A DNA stretch of 64,000 nt from Streptomyces jeddahensis (GCF_001642995.1 NZ_LOHS01000070.1:103729-167728), one strand, 5' to 3'; numbered from the stretch's first letter, positions 1-8,281 are shown. A program made the numbers and translations. The notes: generated by a model not told the origin, from the letters alone.

Positions 1-594
1 CGTACGCACCCTGCCCAGCGCATCGGCCAGCAGCCGGCCATCGAAGGCGAACACCCCGGAATTGATCTCCCGGATCGCGCGCTGCGCCTCGGTCGCGTCC
101 TTGTGCTCCACGATCGCCGTCACGGCACCGGAGGCCTCGTCCCGCACGATCCGGCCGTACCCCGTCGCGTCCGGGACCTCGGCCGTCAGCACGGTCACGG
201 CGTTGCCGTCGGCGGCATGGGTGGCGGCCAGCCGCTGGAGCGTTTCGCCGGTCAGCAGGGGAGTGTCGCCGCAGACGACGATCACGGTCCCGTCGACCGC
301 ACCGCCCAGCTCCTCCAGAGCCATGCGCACCGCGTGCCCGGTGCCCTTCTGCTTCTCCTGCACAGCCGTACGAGCATCCGCGTCGATCTCCGCCAGATGC
401 GCCGCGACCTGCTCACGGGCGTGCCCCACGACGACCACGAGCTCCTGCGGCTCCAACTCCCGAGCGGCGGCCAGAACATGCCCCACCAGGGAACGGCCGC
501 AGATCTCGTGCAGAACCTTCGGAGTGGCCGACTTCATACGGGTGCCCTCACCCGCTGCGAGGACGACGACGGCGGCCGGGCGACTGGAGCTCAC
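1..594 (-). CDS. glmU: Bifunctional N-acetylglucosamine-1-phosphate uridyltransferase / glucosamine-1-phosphate acetyltransferase, N-terminal part
   Basis: GlmU acetylates glucosamine-1-phosphate and joins it to UTP, giving cytoplasmic UDP-GlcNAc for peptidoglycan. Only the first 198 codons are present; the gene runs off the left edge, so the C-terminal left-handed beta-helix acetyltransferase is not seen. The start is the GTG at 594, giving V-SSSRPAAVVVLAAGEGTR. Visible pyrophosphorylase motifs are LAAGEGTRMKS followed by TPKVLH (residues 12-29), QKGTGHA near residue 80, and CGDTPLL near 107, all typical of the nucleotidyltransferase domain. A terminator-like hairpin and a tRNA-Gln lie upstream on the same strand. 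Family assignment is secure; the truncation is only the window edge. Confidence 0.95.
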   Translation of the reverse strand, partial: MSSSRPAAVVVLAAGEGTRMKSATPKVLHEICGRSLVGHVLAAARELEPQELVVVVGHAREQVAAHLAEIDADARTAVQEKQKGTGHAVRMALEELGGAVDGTVIVVCGDTPLLTGETLQRLAATHAADGNAVTVLTAEVPDATGYGRIVRDEASGAVTAIVEHKDATEAQRAIREINSGVFAFDGRLLADALGRVRT

Positions 595-673
595 GGGGAT
601 GCCCTTCGGCTTCGGTGCTTCGGGTGGTGGACACCCGCAGGATACCGGGGCGTAGTGGGACGGAAACGAGGGC

Positions 674-700
674 GGGTCCTGACCTGGGAGGTCAGGACCC
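674..700 (-). terminator. Hairpin downstream of tRNA-Gln
   Basis: This is a perfect 11-bp inverted repeat (GGGTCCTGACC / GGTCAGGACCC) with a 5-base loop, 11 bases beyond the 3' end of the tRNA on the minus strand. There is no T-run, which is usual in Streptomyces. It probably ends the tRNA transcript before glmU. Confidence 0.75.
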
Positions 701-711
701 GAACTTTGCGG

Positions 712-782
712 CTCCCGGGGGAGGACTCGAACCCCCATGATCAGAACCAAAATCTGACGTCTTGCCCTTAGACGACCCGGGA
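712..782 (-). tRNA. tRNA-Gln (anticodon UUG)
   Basis: Reading the minus strand from 782, the acceptor stem TCCCGGG pairs with CCCGGGA. The anticodon stem TCAGA/TCTGA encloses the loop TTTTGGT, giving anticodon TTG (Gln, CAA). A T-arm with GGTTCGAGTCC follows, and the discriminator is G. CCA is not encoded (the next bases are CCG). A gene stop codon lies only 6 bases upstream of the tRNA 5' end, so the tRNA promoter must lie inside that gene or transcription must read through from it. Confidence 0.93.
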
Positions 783-788
783 TTACCG

Positions 789-1662
789 CTATGTCCGATT
801 TTCTAGATCGGTTGCGGTTGCAGCCCCTACTATGCCGTACCAGGCGCCTTCCATGCGACGGTACAACTCGGCGCTCTGCGACACGTAGATCGTGAGGCAC
901 CCGTGGTAGTCGTCCGCGGTGTTTTTGCGGGTGGTCTTGGGGTTGTGCTTCTTCAGGGTTGTCTTCTGGAAGGTCGAGGCGTCGGCGCCTGCGATCTCGG
1001 CCCAGTACTTCTCTGCCTCGGAAGCATCCGCAGAGTCATGGATGCTCACCCTGAAGGCTCGCCGGTCGGGGGCAACCCCAAGGAGATCGAGCCAGCGAAG
1101 GTAGAGCCTGATCACATTGGGATCGCTGTTGATGAACTGCAGGTTTTCCCTGCGGCGATACGGCTTGTCCTTGGCTCCTTCTGCCCAGTACAGGGCGACT
1201 CCGGCGATGAACAACTCGCGATCTGTCATCGCGCCGATCGCCGACTCGGCCTCGCGCTTAATGAGCTGCCGTTCGGAGTCCCGTGCGGCCAGTTCGTGCT
1301 CCCACCGCTTCCGCGCCGCGAGCTTCGCCTGCTCGGCCGGATCGCGTCGCTCCGGCCTCGGTAGATCCCGAACCCAAAGCGAGATCGAACTCTTCGAGCA
1401 CCCCAGCTCGACCTGGATCTGGTCGTACGTCCAGCCCTGGAGCCGTAGCTCCCGGGCTTTGGCGCGGAGATCGTCCTTCGCGTTCGGGCGCTTCGTCCAC
1501 TCGGGCGGGGGCTCGCCCTCCAGCAGGCGGTTCAGGATGTCGTTGTTGTCGATGTGGAGCCGGTCGCGGATCTGGCGGCGGCTGAGGCCCCGCCCTCCGC
1601 AGGGCGACGGCCTGCTCGCGCAGGCCCTCGAAGTCGGCGTACTTGCCGGTGATCTGTGTCAT
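789..1662 (-). pseudogene. Frameshifted HTH protein with LAGLIDADG-endonuclease-like C-terminal half
   Basis: The first frame starts at ATG 1662 (MTQITGKYADFEGLREQAVALRR) and is disrupted near 1588-1591. The second frame then reads on without a break to the stop at 789. Removing one C from the forward CCCC run restores a single protein of about 290 residues. Its N-terminal half contains two HTH-like segments (LSRRQIRDRL and GWTYDQIQVELGCSKSSIS). Its C-terminal half (from MTDRELFIAGVALYWAEGAK) has the pattern ALYWAEG followed by INSDPNVIRLYLRWLDLLGV, which I associate with LAGLIDADG-like homing endonuclease folds; that link is inference. The break could be a real mutation or a sequencing error in a homopolymer. 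The gene ends 6 bases before tRNA-Gln, suggesting a site-specific or selfish insertion. Confidence 0.6.
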
Positions 1663-1830
1663 AGGCGTACCGTCGTGGCGGAATGGGCACGTCCGGCTCG
1701 AAAGGTGCTCGATTCAGTAGTTCGGGTGGGTAGCGGTACGTTTCGGCGCTGGTCGGATGTTCGGGCGTCTGGTGGCGGCACCTGGAAACTCGCCGGAAAA
1801 CCGGAGGGGGCCGCCCGTACGCTGGGAGGC

Positions 1831-3141
1831 ATGACCACGACGGGGGAAGCTCACGGTGCGGCCGGGACCGGGCCGTGGTGGTGGGTGCGGTGGCGTAGTG
1901 CCGTGCTGGATGTGGGGCTGGCGGTGGTGTCGGCCCTGGAGTGTGCGGCCGAGGGGTTCCGGTTCGCGCACAGCGCCGGGTTGCCGGTGCCGGTGGGGGT
2001 GATCTTCGGCCTGGTCGCCGGGGCCGTGCTGGTGCTGCGGCGGCGGTGGCCTGTCGCCGTGGTGCTGGTGTCCGTTGCGATCACGCCGGCGCAGATGGGG
2101 TTCCTGCTGGGTCTGGTGGGGCTCTACACGCTTGCGGCGTCGGAGCTGCCGCGGCGGATCATCGGGGCGCTGGCCGGTATGTCGTTCGCGGGCACGATGA
2201 TCGTGGGTTTTGTGCGGGCGTACCAGGACGCGGCGGGCGGGGGCCTGACGATAGGTGACTGGTTCGTTCCGTTTGTGGCGATCACCATGTCGCTGGGTAT
2301 GACGGCGCCGCCGGTGCTGCTGGGTCTGTATGTGGGGGCGCGGCGCCGTCTCATGGAGAGCTTGCGGGAGCGTGCGGACAGTCTGGAGCGGGAGCTGCAG
2401 CTGCTCGCGGAGCGGGCGGAGGAGCGCGCGGAGTGGGCGCGGAGTGAGGAGCGTCGGCGTATCGCGCGTGAGATGCATGACGTGGTGGCGCACCGGGTGA
2501 GCCTGATGGTGGTGCATGCGGCGGCGCTGCAGGCGGTGGCGCGGAAGGATCCGGAGAAGGCCGTGAAGAACGCGGCGCTGGTCGGCGATATGGGCCGCCA
2601 GGCGCTGACGGAGTTGCGGGAGATGCTGGGCGTGCTGCGGGCGGGGGAGAGCGCGGTGCCTGTTGCCGAGCCGGTTCCGTTGGCGGGGGTGGGTGCGGCG
2701 GCGGCTGCGGCGGCGTCGCGGGCGGCGCAGGACGAGGGGGCCGAGGGTCCGTCGCTTGCCGAGCTGGACGAGTTGGTGGGGCAGTCCAGGGAGGCGGGGA
2801 TGGTCGTGGAGCTGTGGGTCGAGGGGAAGTCCCGGGTGTATGCGCCGGAGGTGGAGCAGACCGCGTACCGGGTGGTGCAGGAGGCGCTGACGAACGTGCA
2901 CAAGCATGCGGCGGGGGCGAAGGCGCGCGTGCGGCTGGCCCATCGGGCTTCGGAGATCGCGATGCAAGTGGAGAACGAGCCGCCGCCGGCGGCTTCGGCG
3001 TCGGATGCGCGGTTGCCGAGCGGGGGCAACGGCCTGGTGGGCATGAAGGAGCGGGTGGCGGCGCTGGGCGGCGTGTTCGTGTCGGGCCCGACGGACGCGG
3101 GGGGTTTCCGGGTGTCGGCGGTGATTCCGGCGGGGCGGTGA
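1831..3141 (+). CDS. Sensor histidine kinase, NarL/DesK-type (HisKA_3), no adjacent response regulator
   Basis: This 436-residue membrane kinase should autophosphorylate on His and pass phosphate to a LuxR-type response regulator. About five hydrophobic segments occupy residues 10-175 (for example VGVIFGLVAGAVLVL and IIGALAGMSFAGTMIVGF). A coiled coil (SLRERADSLERELQLLAERAEERAEWARSEE) follows. The HisKA_3 phosphoacceptor is REMHDVVAHRVS, with His216. The ATPase N-box is TNVHKHA (Asn355) and the G-box is GNGLVGMKERV near 400. The chosen ATG at 1831 sits very close to GGGAGG, so the start is tentative. The neighbours are a possible endonuclease remnant and a SUKH gene, so its partner must be elsewhere. 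Confidence 0.88.
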   Translation: MTTTGEAHGAAGTGPWWWVRWRSAVLDVGLAVVSALECAAEGFRFAHSAGLPVPVGVIFGLVAGAVLVLRRRWPVAVVLVSVAITPAQMGFLLGLVGLYTLAASELPRRIIGALAGMSFAGTMIVGFVRAYQDAAGGGLTIGDWFVPFVAITMSLGMTAPPVLLGLYVGARRRLMESLRERADSLERELQLLAERAEERAEWARSEERRRIAREMHDVVAHRVSLMVVHAAALQAVARKDPEKAVKNAALVGDMGRQALTELREMLGVLRAGESAVPVAEPVPLAGVGAAAAAAASRAAQDEGAEGPSLAELDELVGQSREAGMVVELWVEGKSRVYAPEVEQTAYRVVQEALTNVHKHAAGAKARVRLAHRASEIAMQVENEPPPAASASDARLPSGGNGLVGMKERVAALGGVFVSGPTDAGGFRVSAVIPAGR

Positions 3142-3165
3142 GCCGGGGCGGCCCGGGCCGGGGTG

Positions 3166-3660
3166 TCAGCCGACTGTGAGCCGGGTCGGCTGGACGCCTG
3201 TGAGAAGGGCCGACAGGGCCTGGTCGATGGTGTCGCCGAGGTACCAGTCGCCGCTGTGGTCGAGGCTGTAGACGCGGCCTTCGGCGTCGATGGCGAGGAG
3301 GGCCTGGGTCTCGCTCTCCTCGCCGAGGGGGCAGACCTCGCTGCCGAGGGCGCGTCCGAGGTCGCCGAGGGTGCGGGCCAAGTGGAGCCCGTGCAGGGGC
3401 TCGAAATGGAGGGCGGCGGGGGCGATCTGCCGTCCGGGCCCCGAGGGCGTGATGTGCAGTCCGCCGAACTCCGCCCATGCCTCGACGGCAGCGGGGAAGA
3501 CGCTGTGTTCGTGTCCTGCGGGTGAGACGTGTCCGCGGAGGGTGTCGGCCCAGTATTCGGCTTGTTTGATGTCCCAGCGTCCCGGCTGCCAGCCCGCTGC
3601 GCGCAGGGCGGCGTCGACGGCGACGGGGAAGCGTGTGGTGGAGGTGCGGTCGGGGTGCAT
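3166..3660 (-). CDS. SUKH-3 domain immunity-type protein
   Basis: This is a 164-residue cytoplasmic protein with the SUKH-3 pattern: RFPVAVDAALRAAGWQPGR at the N terminus, then AEYWADTL, FPAAVEAWAEFGGL, LGDLGRALG, EVCPLGEE, LLAIDAEGRVYSLDHSGDWYLGDTIDQALSALL. SUKH proteins typically neutralise polymorphic toxins by direct binding. It lies directly downstream of, and on the same strand as, a YwqJ-type deaminase (70-base gap), which is the classical toxin-then-immunity order. GAAGG lies just upstream of the ATG. That it protects against that particular deaminase is inference from gene order. It converges with the histidine kinase, with a 24-base gap. Confidence 0.88.
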   Translation of the reverse strand: MHPDRTSTTRFPVAVDAALRAAGWQPGRWDIKQAEYWADTLRGHVSPAGHEHSVFPAAVEAWAEFGGLHITPSGPGRQIAPAALHFEPLHGLHLARTLGDLGRALGSEVCPLGEESETQALLAIDAEGRVYSLDHSGDWYLGDTIDQALSALLTGVQPTRLTVG

Positions 3661-3730
3661 CGGCCTTCGTTCGGTTGTCCTGCCTGGGGAATCCGGTGGT
3701 GCCCGGCGGTGCCCGGTGTGCCCGGGGGGG

Positions 3731-4237
3731 TCAGTCGTCGGGCTCGGTGGGGTCGACGATGCGTACGCCGAAGTGGGCCGCGAGCGCGGTGCAGGAGCGG
3801 CAGGGGCGGGCGAAGCTGCCGTGGAGGGGGTCGCCGTCCTCGCGGATGCGCCGGGTGGTGAGTTTGGCGTTCTTGAGGGCTTTGCGGGCTTCGCCGTTGG
3901 TCATGGGTCTGCGGCGGGCGCGTTTGGAGCGTTCGCTGTCCGCGGCCGTGAGGTGCCGGGAGATGAGGATGGCTTCGGCGCAGCGTCCGGTGAAGCGTTC
4001 GCGCTGGCCGCTCGTCAGGGCGTCGAGGTAGTCCTGTACGAGGTGGTGGAGTGCCGGGGGCTGTTCACCGCGGGCGGGCGTGCCGGTGAGGGTGGTGCCG
4101 CGGACGGAGAGCGCGGCGGCGACGGTGGGGAGGATGCCGTCGCGGCGGTGGTTCAGGGTGGGGGCATGCGGAGTTTCGGCGCTGCTCCAGCCGATCCGGG
4201 GGTCGCCGGATGCGGTGTCTGTCTGTGCTGTGTGCAT
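3731..4237 (-). CDS. YwqJ-type deaminase domain protein
   Basis: This is a 168-residue protein of the cytidine-deaminase-like superfamily. The zinc and catalytic residues expected for the YwqJ branch are visible: GRCAEAILISRH (Cys86, Glu88) and ARPCRSCTALAAHFGV (Cys146, Cys149). YwqJ-type deaminases are usually C-terminal toxin tips of secreted polymorphic toxins that modify nucleic acids. Here the domain stands alone with no signal peptide, WXG or RHS module, so it may be a domesticated or cytoplasmic enzyme. It is followed by the SUKH-3 gene. It is transcribed divergently from the SMI1/SUKH-4 pair, and about 280 bases lie between them. Confidence 0.85.
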   Translation of the reverse strand: MHTAQTDTASGDPRIGWSSAETPHAPTLNHRRDGILPTVAAALSVRGTTLTGTPARGEQPPALHHLVQDYLDALTSGQRERFTGRCAEAILISRHLTAADSERSKRARRRPMTNGEARKALKNAKLTTRRIREDGDPLHGSFARPCRSCTALAAHFGVRIVDPTEPDD

Positions 4238-4368
4238 GTGGTGCTGCTCCCCTCTTGCGCGCGGCGGCTGCCGCCAGTACGGATGGCCGCCGAGTGCGGG
4301 GACAGCCTGCCAAATGCGCTGCGCGGTACGGAAGCTGGGGGCTGTGCGACACGCTGGGGGTTCGCCGT

Positions 4369-4405
4369 GGGGGTACCTCCCAGGCCCTTGAGGCGCTGGG
4401 GGATG
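4369..4405 (+). repeat. Dispersed extragenic hairpin element
   Basis: The stretch GTGGGGGTACCTCCCAG followed by GGCGCTGGGGGATG can form alternative GC stems. It resembles, in the same and in reverse orientation, the element at the right end of the window (63960-64000, reverse strand). Such elements are common between Streptomyces genes. It lies in the 283-base gap between two divergent deaminase/SUKH units, where promoters for both are expected. I see no gene in this gap. Confidence 0.45.
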
Positions 4406-4520
4406 TCACGGGCGGGTGACCGCTGGTCACGGAACCGGAGGCCCGGTGACCGGTGTCGTTCTACCGCATAGGCTGTCGACATCCGCGATCCAACTTTCAG
4501 TGCCGCAGGGGGCAACGGTC

Positions 4521-5507
4521 ATGACGACAGGTCGGCTCGGGCAGCAAGCCGCGCCGCCGAACGCTGCTTACGCCGGGCAGGTCGTGCACTTCCCGGACCC
4601 GGTACGGGCCGCTCGCCATCCTAGGGGTGTGCGGGTGGACGAGGGGGGCTTTCCGGACTTCTCACCCTATGCGCGTGCGGCGGCTGAAATCGCCGATCCT
4701 CCGGAGGGGTTCGGGGTAGACGAACTGCGGTTGACGGACTATGTGTCGGCGAACGCGGTGATGGCGGCGCAGGGTCATGAGCTGTGGGACACGATTCCGC
4801 CGGTGGCGACTCCGCACGGCTGGACGTGGCATCACGTGCGGGGCACGCGTCGTCTCGAGCTGGTGCCGGTCGAGGTGAAGGCGTTGTTGCGGCACCACGG
4901 CGGTCTCGCGACGGCGGCCGTCGACCAGAACAAGCGGGGCACGCGTCCGTTGCAGGAGACGCGTCCTGTGCACTTCGGCCTGCCGAAGTCGTCGGTGGCG
5001 GTGACGGAGCTGCAGATCCAGGGTGCCGAGGAGGACTTGGGGTACCGGCTGCCGGGCGCGTACCGGTCGTTTCTGAAGGCGGCCGGTGGCTGTGCTCCGG
5101 TGGGTGCCGCGCTGGACGCCGAGCTGGGGCTGCTGGTCGATCAGCCGTTCTTCACGGTGCGGGACGAGGCCGCGGTCAACGACCTTGTGTACGTCAACAA
5201 GTGCCTGCGTGACCATCTGACGAAGGATTACCTGGGTGTCGCGTTCGTCCAGGGCGGTCTGCTCGCCGTGAAGGTGAAGGGCGACGGGGCCGGTTCGGTG
5301 TGGTTCTGCGCGTACGACGACGCGCGGGACCGGGACGGCTGGCAGGTGACGGAGCGGGTGCAGCGGCTGCTGCTGCCCTGCGGCGACGACTTCGACGCGT
5401 TTCTGGCGCGGCTCGCGGGTAATCCGCCGGAGCTGGAGACCGTGGCCAACCTGATGGTGGACGGCGGCTTCGCGCGTGCCGTACCGGTGTCCTCGGCGGG
5501 GAAGTGA
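4521..5507 (+). CDS. SMI1/KNR4 (SUKH-1) family protein
   Basis: This is a 328-residue cytoplasmic protein. Residues from about 160 (TELQIQGAEEDLGYRLPGAYRSFLKAAGG) carry the SMI1/KNR4 signature: E..LG..LP..YR.FL...GG. Later blocks (FFTVRDEAAVNDLVYVNKCLRDHL, LGVAFVQGGLLAVKVKGDGAGSVWFCAYDD) continue the fold. The start at 4521 is preceded by AGGGGG at a proper distance; an in-frame ATG at 4416 has no such site. The gene overlaps the next one by 4 bases (GTGA), so the two are translationally coupled. SMI1 proteins in bacteria are usually immunity factors; the specific partner here is unknown. Confidence 0.85.
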   Translation: MTTGRLGQQAAPPNAAYAGQVVHFPDPVRAARHPRGVRVDEGGFPDFSPYARAAAEIADPPEGFGVDELRLTDYVSANAVMAAQGHELWDTIPPVATPHGWTWHHVRGTRRLELVPVEVKALLRHHGGLATAAVDQNKRGTRPLQETRPVHFGLPKSSVAVTELQIQGAEEDLGYRLPGAYRSFLKAAGGCAPVGAALDAELGLLVDQPFFTVRDEAAVNDLVYVNKCLRDHLTKDYLGVAFVQGGLLAVKVKGDGAGSVWFCAYDDARDRDGWQVTERVQRLLLPCGDDFDAFLARLAGNPPELETVANLMVDGGFARAVPVSSAGK

Positions 5508-8281
5508 GCTTGTCGATGGTGACCTTTGCGCAGGCGCAGGAGCGCGCGGAAGAGTGGATCAACGGTGACCTGCCCGCGTATCTGCATCGCGAGGTGCGGG
5601 TGCGGGAGTTCGAGCTGGGCTTCGTGGTGTGGGCGGAGGACCGCGACGGGGATGCCTCCCAGGCGTCCGGCACGGGGGGAGGCGCCCGTTCCGACGGCGG
5701 CCGGCAGCGGCTCGTCATCGCCCGGGACAGCGGCGAGGCGACGCTGTGGCCGGGGCTGCCGGTGGGCGAGGTCATCCGCCGGTACGAGGAGGAGTACGGC
5801 GCGTCGGAGGTGCCGGCGGCGTCGGCGCCGCCGGTGGCCGATCGGGTCGACCTCAACCAGACGTCGTTCCTGCTGACTCCGCCGGAGTGGTTGCAGGAGG
5901 CGGCGGACCGGCTGGGGGCTGCGGATCGGCGAGGGGCCGGGGAGCCGGGGGGTGCCGGTTCCCCCTCTCCCTCGGACGCCGGCGGCCGCGGGCAGGCTCC
6001 CGGCGAGGGGCTGCCCGCGACGACGCCGGGTGCTCCGGCCGGGGTGACGCCGTGGGCGGGGACCGACACCAACGCGGACGCGGGCGACGACGGTTCCGTG
6101 CCGCTCCCCGCGACAGTCTTCGCGCCGCCTCTGGTCGGCGCGGACGATGAGGAGGCCCCGCCGCCGGGTGTGGCGCCGGATGCGAAGACGGCGCTGATGT
6201 CGGGCGGCAGCCAGCTGCCGCCCACCGCGGTGGCGCCCGCCCTGGACAAGTCGGGCGCGCCTGCGTACGGCTATCCGCAGGTTCCGGGTACGCCGTCCGG
6301 CCCTCCTGCGTCTGGTGCGCCTGGCGCGCCGGGTGCTCCTGCGTCGTACGGCTATCCGCAGGGGCCGGGTACTCAGCCGGGCCCTCCCGCGCCCGGTGCG
6401 CCGGGTGCCTCCGCGTCGTACGGCTATCCGGGGTCCGATGCCGCCCGGCCGCCGGCGTCTGCGGGCGCGGCCGGGCCCGGTGCGGCCCGGCTGCCGGCCG
6501 CTCCGGGTGTGCCGGGGGCTCCCGGTGCCCCCGGGTCCCCTGGTACCCCGGGCGCTCCGCTGCTGCCCGCCGCCGGTGACATCGCGGATGTCGCGACCAG
6601 CAAGGCCGAGGCCCCGCCGCGCGGTGCGCGGGGCGGCGGGCCGTCGACGCCTTCGCCTCCGGGCGCGCCGGGTACGCCGGGTGCCCGTCCGGGCGGTACG
6701 CCTCCGCCCGGCGGTCCCGGTGCTTCCGGGACCCCGGCGGGCGGCTACGTTCCGACGCAGCTGGTGCCGCGGCTGGGCCCGGATGCTCCACAGCCGCCAG
6801 GTACTCCCGGTGCTCCGCCGCAGTCCCCGGGCACTTCGGGCGCACCGGGCGCTTCGGGCGCTCCTGGTACGTCTTCGGGCGGCGGGCACCAGGGAGCCGC
6901 GGTGCCGGCTGGCCCTGGCCTCGGCGGTACGGGCGGGCCCGGCGTGCCTCCGCCGCCGGGTGCACCGGGCGCGCCGGGCGCTCCGGGTACGCCTCTGGGT
7001 GGCGTCCACCAGGCGGCGACCGTGCTCTCCGCGCCTTCGGCGGGCGGTCCGAGCGTGCCACCGCCGCCGGGGGCTCCCGGAGCTCCGGGCGTCCCGGGAA
7101 TGCCGCCGCCAGGTATGTCCGGGCAGGTGCCGGGGCAGCCGATCCCAGGCCCGCCCATGCCGGGCCAACTCGGACGGCCCGTGCCGGGACGGCCCGTGCC
7201 GGGGCAGCCCGTGCCGGGACAGCCGGTGCCGGGACAGCCCGTGCCGGGACAGCCTGTGCCCGGGCAGCAGCCCCCCGCGTACGGCTATCCGCCGCAGCCG
7301 CCCGGGCAGCCGACCGTCGGCCCCGGCTACCAGGCCGTGCTGCGCTACCGCGCGCAGGACGGCTCCGAGCAGCAGCTCATCCGCCGCTCGGCACCCGGCA
7401 CACCGCACCCGGAGTGGCAGATCTTCCACGAGTTGCGCTCCATGAACGTCCCGCCGGACCAGGTCCTGGAGCTGCACACCGAGCTGGAGTCCTGCGAGCT
7501 GCCCGGCGCGTACTGCGCGCGCATGATCCGTGAGAACTGGCCGCAGGCGCGCATCACGTCGATCGCGCCGTACGGCAAGGACCACGCCTCGCGCCGGCAG
7601 GGCATGCAGCAACTGCTCGCGCACCAGGGCGAGTTGCACCAGGTCGCGGACGGGCCGGCGCGTCCGGCTCCGGTGCGTGCGCCGCTGCCGCAGGTGCAGC
7701 CCGCGCCGCCGATCCCGCCGGAGGGTGTCGCGCAGGAGCTGGCGGCCGCGTTCGGTCCCGGCGTCTTCCGGTTCGACCAGCGGGCGGTGTCCCGGCAGGG
7801 TGTGCCCGACATCGTGGCGCACACACTGGTGGTGGCCGGACTGCCCGTCGACATGGGCCCGTTCTTCTGGGCGCAGGCCCAGCCGGGCCGCCCGGTGCCG
7901 ACCCTCGCCGAGCTGGCACAGGAGCGCGGGGTGCAGCCCGCGTCGGACGCCGGTTCGTATCTGGTCATGGGCAGCGACTTCGGCCGTGCCGTCTGTGTCC
8001 AGTACGGCACGGCGAACATCGTCGCGGTGCCGGTGGAGGCGGGCCCGGGCGGCGCTCCCGTACCGCCGCAGTTCGTGAACACCGGGCTGCCGGAGTTCGT
8101 GCGCTGCCTCGCCCTGCTGGGGCGGATGTGGCGGCTGCGGTACGGGCTCAACCAGGAGCAGGCGGGCCGCTGGACCGTCGACTTCCAGGCGCAGCTGGCC
8201 GCGCTCGACCCGGCGGCGCTCGCGTCGCCGGAGAGCTGGTGGTCGGTCCTGCTCGAGCAGATGTGGGACGGGCTGCTCTAG
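5504..8281 (+). CDS. Large Pro/Gly/Ala-rich protein: YrhB/Imm35-like N terminus, deaminase domain, SUKH-4 C terminus
   Basis: This 925-residue protein has four parts. Residues 1-100 (QERAEEWINGDLPAYLHREV, LVIARDSGEATLWPGLPVGEV) resemble YrhB/Imm35 immunity domains. Residues 150-620 are a collagen-like PGAPGAP and PVPGQ repeat linker. Residues 625-700 (PEWQIFHELRSMNVP, LELHTELESCELPGAYCA) carry the deaminase-type zinc motif H658-x-E660, C664 and C671, like XOO_2897-type nucleic-acid deaminases. Residues 720-925 (GVFRFDQRAVSRQGVP, FWAQAQPGRPVPTLAEL, LVMGSDFGRAVCVQYGT, FVNTGLPEFVRCLALLGRMW) match SUKH-4. No signal peptide is seen. Toxin-like and immunity-like domains in one chain is unusual. The start is GTG 5504, overlapping the upstream SMI1 gene. 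Confidence 0.82.
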   Translation: MSLSMVTFAQAQERAEEWINGDLPAYLHREVRVREFELGFVVWAEDRDGDASQASGTGGGARSDGGRQRLVIARDSGEATLWPGLPVGEVIRRYEEEYGASEVPAASAPPVADRVDLNQTSFLLTPPEWLQEAADRLGAADRRGAGEPGGAGSPSPSDAGGRGQAPGEGLPATTPGAPAGVTPWAGTDTNADAGDDGSVPLPATVFAPPLVGADDEEAPPPGVAPDAKTALMSGGSQLPPTAVAPALDKSGAPAYGYPQVPGTPSGPPASGAPGAPGAPASYGYPQGPGTQPGPPAPGAPGASASYGYPGSDAARPPASAGAAGPGAARLPAAPGVPGAPGAPGSPGTPGAPLLPAAGDIADVATSKAEAPPRGARGGGPSTPSPPGAPGTPGARPGGTPPPGGPGASGTPAGGYVPTQLVPRLGPDAPQPPGTPGAPPQSPGTSGAPGASGAPGTSSGGGHQGAAVPAGPGLGGTGGPGVPPPPGAPGAPGAPGTPLGGVHQAATVLSAPSAGGPSVPPPPGAPGAPGVPGMPPPGMSGQVPGQPIPGPPMPGQLGRPVPGRPVPGQPVPGQPVPGQPVPGQPVPGQQPPAYGYPPQPPGQPTVGPGYQAVLRYRAQDGSEQQLIRRSAPGTPHPEWQIFHELRSMNVPPDQVLELHTELESCELPGAYCARMIRENWPQARITSIAPYGKDHASRRQGMQQLLAHQGELHQVADGPARPAPVRAPLPQVQPAPPIPPEGVAQELAAAFGPGVFRFDQRAVSRQGVPDIVAHTLVVAGLPVDMGPFFWAQAQPGRPVPTLAELAQERGVQPASDAGSYLVMGSDFGRAVCVQYGTANIVAVPVEAGPGGAPVPPQFVNTGLPEFVRCLALLGRMWRLRYGLNQEQAGRWTVDFQAQLAALDPAALASPESWWSVLLEQMWDGLL
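7173..7268 (+). repeat. Tandem 15-bp repeat encoding PVPGQ
   Basis: Roughly six consecutive copies of a 15-base unit (CCCGTGCCGGGACAG and close variants) encode PVPGR/PVPGQ pentapeptides inside the Pro-rich linker. Copy number is likely to vary between strains by slippage. Confidence 0.85.

Noticed and set aside
712..1662. Integrative element with attachment site in tRNA-Gln
   Set aside because: No integrase gene and no duplicated tRNA 3' end were found; only the adjacent endonuclease-like gene supports mobility.
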